Shown piece after piece: positions 16,996-25,291 of a stretch of 64,000 nucleotides of DNA; positions within the stretch are counted from its first letter, which is position 1; each line of letters opens with the position of its first letter. The stretch is taken from NCBI RefSeq assembly GCF_050433385.1, contig NZ_JBNPXI010000002.1, positions 62,001-126,000 of the forward strand, read 5' to 3'. This DNA is from Brassicibacter mesophilus. GTDB lineage: Bacteria; Bacillota; Clostridia; Tissierellales; Proteiniboraceae. Under the pieces are notes generated by a model that was given only the letters and a program-made list of their open reading frames with translations, did no database searches and was not told where the DNA came from. Made by a program: the position numbers and the translations under genes.

Positions 16996-17511
16996 TGATA
17001 TTATCCCTACTAGGTAGACATATACAGAAAAACTGTATAGTCTAATCAGTCTAATCTAGGAGGGATTTTCTTATGAAAAAGGAACAGAAAGCAAATAAAT
17101 ACTCAAAAGAATTTAAGTTAAAAGCAGTACAAATGATCATGGTGGATACTTGGCTGTTTCAAATAAAATAGGATTGCGTAGTGATAGACAACTTCGTGAC
17201 TGGGTAAAATTATATAAGCAATTAGGTCCTGACGAAGCATTTCAAGACAATAGGGGTAAAAATTTAATAGAGCGTAATAAGCTACGTAAGATGAGCTTAG
17301 AAGAAGTGGCATATCTTAGAGTGGAAAATGATTGTTTAAAAAAGTGGTTAAAGAAGTAGTTAAAGAAGTAATTAGTGCTGTAAAAAAATATATACATTTT
17401 TATAATAATGAGAGGTTTCAATCAAAGCTAAACAACCTGACTCCTATTGAATATAGAAATCAGGTTGCATAATACGGTTTTTTATGTGTACGCTTGACAG
17501 GGGTATGATCA
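16996..17511 (+). mobile_element. Internally deleted IS3-family (IS150-like) element, 516 bp
   Basis: The ends are imperfect inverted repeats: TGATATTATCCCTACTAGG on the left, and the right end reads TGATCATACCCCTGTCAAG on the complementary strand. AAG is duplicated at both borders (16993-16995 and 17512-17514). Between the ends are a frameshifted orfA and only the last codons of orfB, so most of the transposase is missing. A full IS of this group is about 1.3-1.5 kb. The element cannot move by itself, but could be mobilised if a full copy exists elsewhere. Confidence 0.85.
17073..17472 (+). pseudogene. IS3-family transposase remnant (orfA and orfB tail)
   Basis: From the ATG at 17073, after AGGAGGG, the frame reads KYSKEFKLKAVQMI, the start of an IS150-type OrfA. 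A frameshift near 17135 moves it to GGYLAVSNKIGLRSDRQLRD and LRVENDCLKKWLKK. After a large internal deletion the sequence resumes with YIHFYNNERFQSKLNNLTP and IEYRNQVA, the standard C terminus of OrfB. The catalytic DDE domain is otherwise absent. Confidence 0.85.
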
Positions 17512-17625
17512 AAGTAGGCGCGGTTTTTTAGTTGAAGAGAGATGTAAGGTTTTTTTAGTTCTTTTTAAAAATGTTATAATATATGGTAAAGAATAAAAAG
17601 AATACTAGGATTGGGGGATTGAGCT

Positions 17626-18471
17626 TTGAATAAAGAGGCAGAAATTAAATATTATAAAATTGGAAAGATATCTAAGATATGCAATATACCTGTTAGGACC
17701 TTACATCACTATGATGATATTGATTTATTGAAACCAGCTAAGATTGATTCCATAAATAATTACCGTTACTACTCTCATAATCAATTACTTGAGATAAATA
17801 CCATTAAATATTTTAAGACAGCTGGTTTCTCACTTAATCAGATTAAAAAGCTTCTGAAAAGAAATGATTTAGAATATAGCCAACAGATGATTAAATGTAA
17901 AAGTGAAGAGATTGAAACAAATATTTTGAAACTCACATCATTAAAGAATAAGCTAAACGTATATCTTGAAAAGATGACTAGTGATGGTCAAAACTTGACT
18001 AAATCTGTTGACATTTGTGTGAAAGATATCCCTGTTTCATATGTTGCATATTCAAGATATACTGGACTTTGCAACCAAGATGAATTTTATTTAAGGTTTA
18101 CCAAGTTGAATAATATAGCGGAAAAGAATAATCTTCAAATGACTGGTACAATGATGGCTATTTACTATGATGATTATAGAAATTTTGATTATTCACAAGC
18201 AGATATAGAAGTATGTGTTAAGGTTGATGAGCATAGAGAATGTAATAATGCTGTAAGGAAATTTGGAGGCTTTCTTGGAGCAGTAGCTTATCATTACGGA
18301 AGTTATAATACAATGAATCAAACATATAAGAAAATGCTAGATTGGTTAGATAAGAATAACTTAGTTTTTATAGGGGGAGCTGTTGAGAATTATATAATAG
18401 ATGCTATAACTACTAGTTGTGAGTATGAATACATAACAGAAATAATATTACCAGTAAAAAAGATAAGTTAA
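17626..18471 (+). CDS. MerR family regulator with C-terminal GyrI-like effector domain
   Basis: A 281-residue BmrR-type regulator: YYKIGKISKICNIPVRTLHH, then YDDIDLLKPAKIDSINNYRY in the winged helix (about 8-75), a coiled-coil linker, and a GyrI-like domain from about residue 125 (DIPVSYVAYSRYTGLC, GGFLGAVAYHYGSYNTMN). The TTG start follows TTGGGGGA. Right after its stop lies a promoter with a 19-bp spacer and an 8-bp dyad (18476-18506), leading to a membrane-anchored GyrI-like protein. It most likely activates that gene on binding a hydrophobic or cationic ligand. It parallels the 7972 MerR-MATE pair. Confidence 0.9.
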   Translation: MNKEAEIKYYKIGKISKICNIPVRTLHHYDDIDLLKPAKIDSINNYRYYSHNQLLEINTIKYFKTAGFSLNQIKKLLKRNDLEYSQQMIKCKSEEIETNILKLTSLKNKLNVYLEKMTSDGQNLTKSVDICVKDIPVSYVAYSRYTGLCNQDEFYLRFTKLNNIAEKNNLQMTGTMMAIYYDDYRNFDYSQADIEVCVKVDEHRECNNAVRKFGGFLGAVAYHYGSYNTMNQTYKKMLDWLDKNNLVFIGGAVENYIIDAITTSCEYEYITEIILPVKKIS

Positions 18472-18475
18472 TTTC

Positions 18476-18506
18476 TTGACTCTACAGTAACTGTAGAGAT
18501 TATAAT
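18476..18506 (+). promoter_or_regulatory. MerR-type promoter (19-bp spacer with dyad)
   Basis: TTGACT at 18476-18481 and TATAAT at 18501-18506 are 19 bp apart, with the perfect dyad CTCTACAG TAA CTGTAGAG (18480-18498) between them. The spacer and TAA centre copy the layout at 8796 with different arm sequences. Confidence 0.9.
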
Positions 18507-18539
18507 TTTGGTATAAAATATTTTAAGGGGGAAATATAA

Positions 18540-19091
18540 ATGCCATCAATAAAAATTATTTCATTAGTAATTTTACTAATTATCGTAGGAATAATGTTAT
18601 TTTTAAATTATGTTGGGTTCTTTTTAAAAATTGTTATTCAGGAAAAAGAAATGGGACCTTATGTTTTAGTATACGAAGAACATAAAGGAGACTATAAGGG
18701 GATACGAAAGATACAAGACAATATTTACGATTCACTTTTAAATAAATATGGCATTGAAACTTTTAAGGGATTTGGAGTATATTATGATGACCCTAAAAAG
18801 GTTTCTAAGGAAGAATTAAGAAGCATAACTGGTTGTATTTTAGAGGAATCTGATTATAAGAGTATTGATATGTTAAAAGAGAATAATTTTAAAGTTAAAA
18901 AAATAAAAAAACAGAAATCTATAGTAGCAGAATTTCCTTTTAAAAATACGTTTTCAGTTATTGTTGGAATTATGAAGGTTCATCCAGAAATTAATAAGTT
19001 TGTTGAAAAGAACGAGTTAAATCAAAAGGAATTAATGGAGATTTATGATATTCCAGCTAAAAAGATTATTTATATAATGAACAAACAATAA
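18540..19091 (+). CDS. Membrane-anchored GyrI-like (TEX264-like) protein
   Basis: A 183-residue protein with one N-terminal membrane segment (IKIISLVILLIIVGIMLFLN, about 4-23) and a GyrI-like ligand-binding domain: MGPYVLVYEEHKGDYKGIRK, GFGVYYDDPKKVSKEELRS, GCILEES. This order, anchor then GyrI-like fold, is that of TEX264-type proteins. Bacterial GyrI-like proteins bind small hydrophobic ligands or protect gyrase; the role of the anchored form is not established. The ATG follows AGGGGGAAA. Transcription from the adjacent MerR-type promoter would make it inducible, perhaps by a ligand both proteins bind, which is inference. Confidence 0.75.
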   Translation: MPSIKIISLVILLIIVGIMLFLNYVGFFLKIVIQEKEMGPYVLVYEEHKGDYKGIRKIQDNIYDSLLNKYGIETFKGFGVYYDDPKKVSKEELRSITGCILEESDYKSIDMLKENNFKVKKIKKQKSIVAEFPFKNTFSVIVGIMKVHPEINKFVEKNELNQKELMEIYDIPAKKIIYIMNKQ

Positions 19092-19092
19092 T

Positions 19093-19147
19093 AAAAACCG
19101 CCGCTACACCATGTACGGTGAACCGATCATAGGTAATATGGCTTTGT
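19093..19147. repeat. Dispersed palindromic repeat, reference copy
   Basis: AAAAACCGCCGCTACACC, then ATGTACGGTGAACC and GATCATAGGTAATATGGC. It has the best-preserved left arm and centre in the window and aligns end to end with the copy at 6799. It starts 2 bp after the GyrI-like stop codon. Confidence 0.7.
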
Positions 19148-19320
19148 CAAATTAATTTCCCATTATCCTATAATAAGAGCTTATGTAGTGTAATTATAAA
19201 ATAATGATATACTAGTTTCAATTTAACAAAGATAAAGAACTGTACATAATTTAATATAGACTTGTATACAAATGAATACAAAAAATACTTTCTTAAGAAG
19301 AAATTAATGAAGGTAAGACT

Positions 19321-19995
19321 ATGGCATTTAATCCAAGATTAAGTATTGGATAAGTTGTTTCAAATAACAATGTAAGAAACATCTTTAAATGTGGTAACAT
19401 GGGGAGTATAAGAAAGTCAAATACAACAAACACATTAGTAATCGTATCTGATCATACTAAATGGTTATATGAAGATCGTTGGGAAGGTGATGTTCTTCAT
19501 TATACAGGCATGGGTAAAAATAATTACCAAGATATAAATTTCTCACAAAATAGAACATTAAACGAGTCAAATACGAACGGTATAGATGTATTCCTTTTTA
19601 AAGTAGTAAAGGAGAGAGAATACATATACTTAGGACAAGTTATACTATGTGGCGATCCATATCAAGAGCAGCAACCAGGCGAAGATGGTCAAATGAGAAA
19701 AGTGTGGATATTTCCTGTTAAGCTCATAAATAATGAAGGAGTATTTCTACTTACAAAAAACTTAATAAAGCAAAATTATATAGAGAAGCAGAAAAAAGCT
19801 AAACGTATGTCTACTACAGATATAAAAAACAAAGCTATTCTAAAAGGTAAAAAGAATATGAGCAAAAGAAATTCAGTCGTCAAAACATATGAAAGAAATC
19901 CTTCTGTAATAGAATTTGCTAAAAGAAGAGCAAATGGAGAAGAGGACACTATTGAAAATACTGTAGTTTTATGTTCTAACTGTATATCTTGTTAA
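19321..19995 (+). pseudogene. SRA-like/HNH endonuclease (ScoMcrA type), broken
   Basis: The frame opens MAFNPRLSIG at 19321, meets a TAA at 19351, and continues VVSNNNVRNIFKCGNMGSIR, HTKWLYEDRWEGDVLHYTGM, QQPGEDGQMRKVWIFPVKL. This is the ScoMcrA-like SRA domain that reads modified DNA. The C terminus should be an HNH nuclease. Instead FAKRRANG jumps to EEDTIENTVVLCSNC and ends, so the Cys pair and catalytic His of the HNH motif have been lost in an internal deletion. Family members cut 5-methylcytosine or phosphorothioate DNA. This copy has a nonsense codon and no nuclease core. Only the ribosome binding site and N terminus remain normal. Confidence 0.8.
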
Positions 19996-20372
19996 TTATC
20001 TTGTATCTCATCAAGTTGTTCTAAAAGCTCATAGTGTTCCCTTGAAGGATATAGGATTAGTTTTTTCCAACGGAGTATAGTTTTTTTATGTACATCTACA
20101 AGTTTACCAAGTTACTCTTGATTCAGAGTTAATTTTTTACGAATATTTCTTATTTTGTAACCATAATCAGAAACAAAAAATGATAAATAATCATCATAGA
20201 GTAGAGATGGATCTACTTTAAGAGCTTTCACAATTTTATTACATATTCCTAAAAAATGTAATCTGTGGTTATTTTCATATTTTTTTACAGTACATATATC
20301 AATTCCAGTTATAGCAGCAACTTCCTCTTGTAAAAGTCCACGGGGTAACCTATAGAATCTAATACGGTTACG
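19992..20372 (-). pseudogene. XRE-family helix-turn-helix protein, broken
   Basis: The minus strand encodes RNRIRFYRLPRGLLQEEVAA and ITGIDICTVKKYENNHR, an XRE helix-turn-helix. A second one follows: YKIRNIRKKLTLNQE, a TAA, then LGKLVDVHKKTILRWKK. The frame from 20372 to 19992 is otherwise continuous (127 codons), but the start codon is missing and one internal stop is present. Proteins with two such domains occur as small regulators near mobile DNA. It converges on and overlaps the SRA-HNH relic by 4 bp. Confidence 0.65.
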
Positions 20373-20611
20373 TTATAAAAGTGTGGTATAATATGTAATT
20401 AGTAAAAGTCATATATAAGCGATATTTGCGACACTATTGTTGTGTAATATACTATAATGATATAATTACCAACATAGTTTGTTAGTAATGAAACATTATA
20501 TGTAATGCTGCAAAAAGGCTGTGTATCTTGTGCGGATTTTGCTGAGAAAAGGCTTTGTAGCAATTTCATATTGGTATGAAGTACCAATTAATAGAGGAAG
20601 GGGTTATCTTT

Positions 20612-21277
20612 TTGAAAAAAATAACTTATATAGTCGTTTCAGTTCTTGCGTTAATATTGTTTCTTTCATCTTGCTCTTCCCAGAAAACAGTTTCTTCTAA
20701 CAAACCTGATGAGAATAAAGAAAACTACTCAGATATTCTTGTCCAATCACCTATGACGATATCGAATAATGATTTATTCCCTGTTAATGGAAAGCATCAA
20801 TATTTAAGACTAAGAATGTCAAAAGGTAAATATTATGAGGATTGGAATCCAGGAGCATACCAGGGAACACTTTTGGAGGGGTATTTCATTATTGAATTAG
20901 CTGATGAATTTGGTAATACTATTACCAAAACTGATTTGAGTACAATATACAAAGAGCCATTAATTTTTAATTCTTCGTTTGAGTTTCAATTTGATGATTA
21001 TAATGATGATGGTGATTTGGACTTTACAATAGGTCAGTATACATCAAATAATGGTAGAGACTATAAGCTTTTTACTCTAAGAGAGAATGGAAAAATAGAG
21101 GTATTACCTATTAGAGATTATTCCTCACTGTTCATAAGCAAAGTGACAGGCTATTATTCTACAAAGCTTACGAAAATAGACAATGTCACGTTTAATATAG
21201 AGTATTACGACAATATAAAGGAGAAGAATTCTGAAGACGTTTATAAGTGGAATGGAAAAGAATTTGTTAAGGATTAA
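20612..21277 (+). CDS. Predicted lipoprotein with an EF-hand/FG-GAP-like acidic loop
   Basis: A 221-residue protein. From the TTG at 20612, 8 nt after GAGGAAGGGG, it begins MKKITYIVVSVLALILFLSS with the acylated cysteine at residue 20. An earlier ATG at 20576 would bury the signal peptide. The middle contains FDDYNDDGDLDFTIGQYTSN, a DxDxDG calcium-binding-type loop as in FG-GAP or VCBS repeats. The remainder is beta-rich with no catalytic motif. It would be tethered outside the cell. I do not recognise a named family. Confidence 0.7.
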   Translation: MKKITYIVVSVLALILFLSSCSSQKTVSSNKPDENKENYSDILVQSPMTISNNDLFPVNGKHQYLRLRMSKGKYYEDWNPGAYQGTLLEGYFIIELADEFGNTITKTDLSTIYKEPLIFNSSFEFQFDDYNDDGDLDFTIGQYTSNNGRDYKLFTLRENGKIEVLPIRDYSSLFISKVTGYYSTKLTKIDNVTFNIEYYDNIKEKNSEDVYKWNGKEFVKD

Positions 21278-21360
21278 TATAAGGCAATTTGGTATTAGGA
21301 TCTTTGTAGTTAGTCCGGAAGATATTTTAAGATGCCACCATTATGTGAAATTTTTCACAC

Positions 21361-22027
21361 ATAAAAATACTTAGAGATTTGTTGAGAAAAGAGGCAACAT
21401 TTAAGGATGCAATTAATTTGTTTATGGACCAGCATGCTAGAGTACATGCTTCTGATATATCTGAAATTGGATGTACAACATTTGAGGACGAGTTATGGGA
21501 AGGCATGGACGAAATAGCATTCCGAAAAGGGCAGAATAAAAAGGGACGAACAGTTGCATATGGCATATGGCATGTGGCATTCAGCACGTATTGAAGATAT
21601 TACAATAAATCTTCTTGTGGCTGGTGAGAATCAAGTAATTGATGAAGATAATTGGATGAAGAGGACAAATTCATCAATCTATGATACAGGTAATGCATTA
21701 GACTCAGATGACATATTAGAGTTTAGCCAAGCAATAGATATGCATGCTTTGAGGGACTATCGAAAAGCAGTTGGGAAAAAAACTCGTAAGATTGTTTGTT
21801 CACTTACATATAGTGATTTAAAGATAAAGGCTTTAGAGACTGGACTGGAAAAAGCTGTTACATCAGGAGCAGTGGCGAATAACGAAAATGCTTTATGGTT
21901 TATTGATTTTTGGAGAAAAAAAACTATATCAGGTATATTACTTTTTACAACTACACGTCATCACTTAGTTCACATTAATGAATCGATGGAAGCTAAAAAA
22001 AGAGGGCTTAAGCTAAATAAAAAATAG
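21361..22027 (+). pseudogene. DinB-like protein, frameshifted by an extra 7-bp repeat unit
   Basis: Two frames join into one DinB/DUF664-like protein of about 214 residues. The first has EATFKDAINLFMDQHARVHA, DELWEGMDEIAFRKGQ and RTVAYGIWH; the second has SARIEDITINLLVAGENQVI, DDILEFSQAIDMHALRDY and ALWFIDFWRKKTISGILLF. The break is at three tandem 7-bp units (GCATATG, GCATATG, GCATGTG; 21556-21576); removing one unit restores the frame exactly. No normal start codon with a ribosome binding site is present: the natural position, before KILRDLLRKEATF, has ATA (21361). DinB-fold proteins are usually metal-binding thiol transferases. Confidence 0.7.
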
Positions 22028-22089
22028 AAATTGCTATACAGATAATGGACTTAAACGAACATTATTTATAAAGGGTTGTAGGTGGACAT

Positions 22090-22453
22090 ATTGATAGCAA
22101 GGTGAAGTATGAACTTCTTGAATTTATAGAGGTAGATAGGAAGTTAATAAAGAAGTTAGAAACAAATTTTGTTTATTTGCATGGAGATTTTAACTCAAAT
22201 AACATTTTAGTAGATAAAAAAATAGTAATGTTTGGTTTATAGATTTTGAGTATAGCTTGGCAGCATCAATTTACTACTTGTTCATTTTTTTCACTAGATG
22301 AGGATGAACAGTAACACAACTTTTTGTCACTGATAAACATAATTCAATAATTTTTTTAAGTGTGAAAAATATAATGAAAATCTAATTGAGAATCAGAAGA
22401 TTATCATTGCAAATAGAGCAAAGTATTTACATAAGTTTGTAGAAATAAAGTAG
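22090..22453 (+). pseudogene. Aminoglycoside phosphotransferase-family remnant
   Basis: KKLETNFVYLHGDFNSNNIL holds the catalytic HGDxxxxN loop of the APH/choline kinase fold. One frameshift later comes WFIDFEYSLAASIYYLF, the metal-binding DFE-type motif. The C-terminal helix NENLIENQKIIIANRAKYLH ends at 22453. The N-terminal lobe is missing and several stops interrupt the middle, so it is a dead gene. Confidence 0.7.
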
Positions 22454-22591
22454 AGGGGCAATAAAAATATAATGCATATGTAAATTTATATAAACAGAGT
22501 AACGTCTCAAAAAATTTTAGATTATTTTGTTGAAATATAATTTAGAAAATGTGTAATGAGGATTATTGTATTAATTGTAGGAGGTGGAATT

Positions 22592-23308
22592 ATGGCTGTA
22601 TGGAATCCATGGAGAGGATGCCATAAAAAGAGCGAAGGGTGTAAGAACTGTTATATACATAGGGCAAATGCGAGAAAAGGTATTAATACAGACATCGTAT
22701 ATAAGACAGAAGAATTTTATAAACCTATAGAAAAAGATAGTAAGGGAAACTACAAAATGAAAAGTGGACAAACAGTGTTTTTATGTTTTAATAGTGACTT
22801 CTTGATTAAAGAAGCAGATGAATGGCGAAATGAAGCATGGAAAATGATAAGAATTAGAAACGATCTAAATTTCATGTTTATAACGAAGCGTATCGAACGT
22901 TTCACGATAGGATTACCAGATGATTTTGAATGCGGATACGATAATGTAACGGTTTGTGTAACAACTGAGAATCAGCTTAGAGCAAATGAAAGAATTCCTA
23001 TTTTTAAAGAACTACCAATAAAACACAAACTAATTACGATTCAGCCCATGCTTGAGAAAATAGATATATCAGGTTATCTGGATAATACAATTGAGTGGGT
23101 GGTCGTAGGTGGAGAATCTGGAAATAATGTTAGACCTTTATACTATGAATGGGTTCTAGATGTTAGAGAACAGTGCGTAAAAAATAATGTTAATTTTGAA
23201 TTCAGGCAGGTTGGTTCTATATTTATTAAAGATGACATTACATATAAAGTTCGGAAACAATATTTATGTTCTCAGGCTAGAAAAGCAAATATTAATTATA
23301 GGAAATGA
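22592..23308 (+). CDS. DUF5131 (phage Gp37/Gp68-like) radical-SAM-type protein
   Basis: A 238-residue protein opening MAVWNPWRGCHKKSEGCKNC, the signature of DUF5131/Gp37-Gp68. Its CxxxSxGCxxCY cysteines may coordinate an iron-sulfur cluster. Later landmarks are FLCFNSDFLIKEADEWR, MFITKRIERF, TIQPMLEKIDISGYL and VVVGGESGNNVRPL, all standard for the family. Members are common in phages and mobile islands; the biochemical role is unproven. The ATG at 22592 directly follows GGAGGTGG, so I prefer it to the upstream ATG at 22556. It stands alone. Confidence 0.85.
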   Translation: MAVWNPWRGCHKKSEGCKNCYIHRANARKGINTDIVYKTEEFYKPIEKDSKGNYKMKSGQTVFLCFNSDFLIKEADEWRNEAWKMIRIRNDLNFMFITKRIERFTIGLPDDFECGYDNVTVCVTTENQLRANERIPIFKELPIKHKLITIQPMLEKIDISGYLDNTIEWVVVGGESGNNVRPLYYEWVLDVREQCVKNNVNFEFRQVGSIFIKDDITYKVRKQYLCSQARKANINYRK

Positions 23309-23896
23309 TGTTTTTTCTGGAATTCTATATAAAAATACCAAGAGGATAAATAATGGAAAAGAAAGCAAGTGAAGTACACAACCAAATAGAAAAATAAGAG
23401 TATGCTATAGAGTGTGAGGGGATAGTGTTAAACAAATTGTTAGAAGTGATATTTCCGAGGAACTGTAGTGTCAAAAACAAGGAATGTATTATCAATGTTA
23501 GTAAATATACTGCTTGAATATCTTAAAAAGGAATAAGTGATTTTGAAAATACTTGATAATACAATACTTGATTCATATTTTAATGGAACGCTCAAAGAAA
23601 ACGTTGAAAACGAAGTAAAAATATTGGAATGTTTTTTATCAGAAAATAATCAATTGTTTTTCTAGAATGACTAGGTTGTACGAACATAACAATCTTGATG
23701 ATATTTCTAAATATTTAATGAATGAAGTATTACGAACAAAAAGATTAGTTACTAACTATAAGACATTACTATAAGAAAAAAAAGAGAGCTAATTATAATT
23801 TCATTACTGCTATGCTTAGATATATGCACTGTATTAAAATGAAAATCAATATATAGCTTAAGCAAGAAAGCTACAACTATTTGGGAGGATAGTAGA
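23309..23896 (+). other. Stretch with one decayed, unidentified ORF
   Basis: Between 23536 and 23776 two adjoining frames look coding: LDNTILDSYFNGTLKENVEN with EVKILECFLSENNQLF, then after a one-base shift RMTRLYEHNNLDDISKYLM and EVLRTKRLVTNYKTLL. I recognise no family. The rest of the interval shows nothing definite. Confidence 0.35.
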
Positions 23897-24286
23897 ATGC
23901 TATACAAAGAAGATATTATTAAAATACTTAAAAAAATGAACTTACCTTTAAGTGAATATTGGATTACTTCTGGTGCAGGATTAGTAATTCATGGAGTCAA
24001 AGAGAGGACAAACGATATTGATTTAGGGGGTACTACGAGTCTAGTTGAACATTTTTTGAAAAAAGGTTGCAAATACAAACTAGCAAAAGATAATTCAAGG
24101 ATTGTGGAGATAGACGATAAAATAGAAGTACTCGAAAACTGGTTTGTAGATGAAATAAAGCTCATAGACGGATTACCTGTAGGTAGTTTAAAAAGTATTA
24201 GAAAACAAAAGTCAGAGCTCGGAAGAGAAAAAGACATCAATGATATTAAACTTATCGATGAATACATTAAAAAAAGCAATGAGTAA
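23897..24286 (+). CDS. Nucleotidyltransferase-fold protein (AbiEii/DUF6036-like)
   Basis: A 129-residue protein with the minimal nucleotidyltransferase core: YWITSGAGLVIHGVKERTND followed by IDLGG (about 21-45). The GxG helix and the DID/E-type carboxylates are partly kept (TNDIDLG). A later VDEIKLIDGLPVGSLKSIRK and REKDINDIKLIDEYI match the end of small transferases of this type. They modify tRNA or small molecules, or serve as antitoxin-linked toxins. No partner gene is visible. The ATG follows GGGAGG. Confidence 0.7.
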   Translation: MLYKEDIIKILKKMNLPLSEYWITSGAGLVIHGVKERTNDIDLGGTTSLVEHFLKKGCKYKLAKDNSRIVEIDDKIEVLENWFVDEIKLIDGLPVGSLKSIRKQKSELGREKDINDIKLIDEYIKKSNE

Positions 24287-24467
24287 AATTGACAAATTGT
24301 GAAACAGCTGGATACAGAAAATACTGAGGTAAAGTGTATACGGAGAATTATATAGACCATAGGGAGATTTTAATCTCAGGCATATTTAATCCAGTAAATG
24401 TTGATGAAATTAGAGGGGTTTTCTAAGCATTACAAACAATTTATATATTTAAAAGGGAGGTAATGTA

Positions 24468-24833
24468 ATGAAATTTAGCGGATCATGTATAATTACTGAT
24501 AATGTTAATGCTATGAAGGACTTTTACGAAAATGTATTGAGGGTAAAAGCTGAGGGAGATGAAAATTATGCGTTGATATTTTCAAAAGATGCCAATCTCT
24601 CTATTTTTTCAAGAAAAAGTATGAAAGAAATGGCACCTAGCTGCTTGACGAAAACTGGATATAGTAGTTGTGTAATTGAGATTGAAGTTAATGATGTAGA
24701 TTTTGAATATGAGCTATTGAAGAAAAAAAATGTTACAATTGTTAAGTTGCCTACTACGCAACCGTGGGGTGTTAGGTCAGTGTGGTTTAAAGACCCAGAT
24801 GGAAACATTATTAATTTTCATACAAATGTATAG
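24468..24833 (+). CDS. VOC family protein (glyoxalase/bleomycin-resistance fold)
   Basis: A 121-residue protein with two beta-alpha-beta-beta-beta modules. MKFSGSCIITDNVNAMKDFY is the first, and WGVRSVWFKDPDGNIINFHT the C-terminal signature with the metal-ligand-type residue near the end. Members bind a divalent metal and act as lyases, dioxygenases or drug-sequestering proteins. The first module lacks the usual leading His (it has SGSC), so metal binding is uncertain. GGGAGG precedes the ATG. It is 25 bp upstream of the SnoaL-like gene and probably co-transcribed with it. Confidence 0.85.
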   Translation: MKFSGSCIITDNVNAMKDFYENVLRVKAEGDENYALIFSKDANLSIFSRKSMKEMAPSCLTKTGYSSCVIEIEVNDVDFEYELLKKKNVTIVKLPTTQPWGVRSVWFKDPDGNIINFHTNV

Positions 24834-24858
24834 TAGTACTGCTAAAGGGGGTAAGAAA

Positions 24859-25218
24859 ATGCATGCTTATAAAGCAATTGCATTAGAGTATTTCAATAAA
24901 CTTCTTAATGAAAAAGATATATCTATTTGTGATAAGTTACTTTCAGATGATTATAAAGACAGTGATGCACCAGAAGGTACTTCACCTGGGCCAAAAGAAC
25001 CGAAAGAATATGTAAGCAACTTTATAAGAACATATCCAGATATAGAAGTAACAGTGAAAGATGTTATTACAGAAGGCAACAAGGTTGCTTTAAGGATTGT
25101 TTGGCATGGAACAAATAAAGAAACTGGAGAAAAGTTTCATAAAATGGGGAACATAATCCTGATTTTTAATGATAAAGGTCAAATTAGACAACGATGGTCA
25201 GCTTATGTGGACTTATAG
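24859..25218 (+). CDS. SnoaL-like ester cyclase-type protein
   Basis: A 119-residue protein of the NTF2-like/SnoaL class: KAIALEYFNKLLNEKDISIC, YKDSDAPEGTSPGPKEPKEY, then VTVKDVITEGNKVALRIVWH and the C-terminal IILIFNDKGQIRQRWSAYV. The fold forms an alpha+beta cone with a small-molecule pocket and is found in polyketide cyclases and many orphan enzymes. The ATG at 24859 follows AAAGGGGGT; a longer in-frame start at 24730 would overlap the VOC gene. The VOC/SnoaL neighbourhood suggests handling of a toxic organic compound, but the substrate is unknown. Confidence 0.82.
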   Translation: MHAYKAIALEYFNKLLNEKDISICDKLLSDDYKDSDAPEGTSPGPKEPKEYVSNFIRTYPDIEVTVKDVITEGNKVALRIVWHGTNKETGEKFHKMGNIILIFNDKGQIRQRWSAYVDL

Positions 25219-25291
25219 GAATATAGCGACATGAGCAATACGTACCATACTCATTAAATGGAATTCTTTTATTAATTAGTTCTTCAATATA

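Larger units (their letters stand above)
16977..17528. repeat. Dispersed palindromic repeat split by an IS element
   Basis: ATGGTGAACCGTACCATAAG ends at 16995, and AAGTAGGCGCGG with TTTTTT resumes at 17512. Joined, they match the palindrome consensus (ACCATAAGTAGGCGCGG). The AAG at the junction is the target duplication of the inserted IS3 derivative. Confidence 0.75.
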
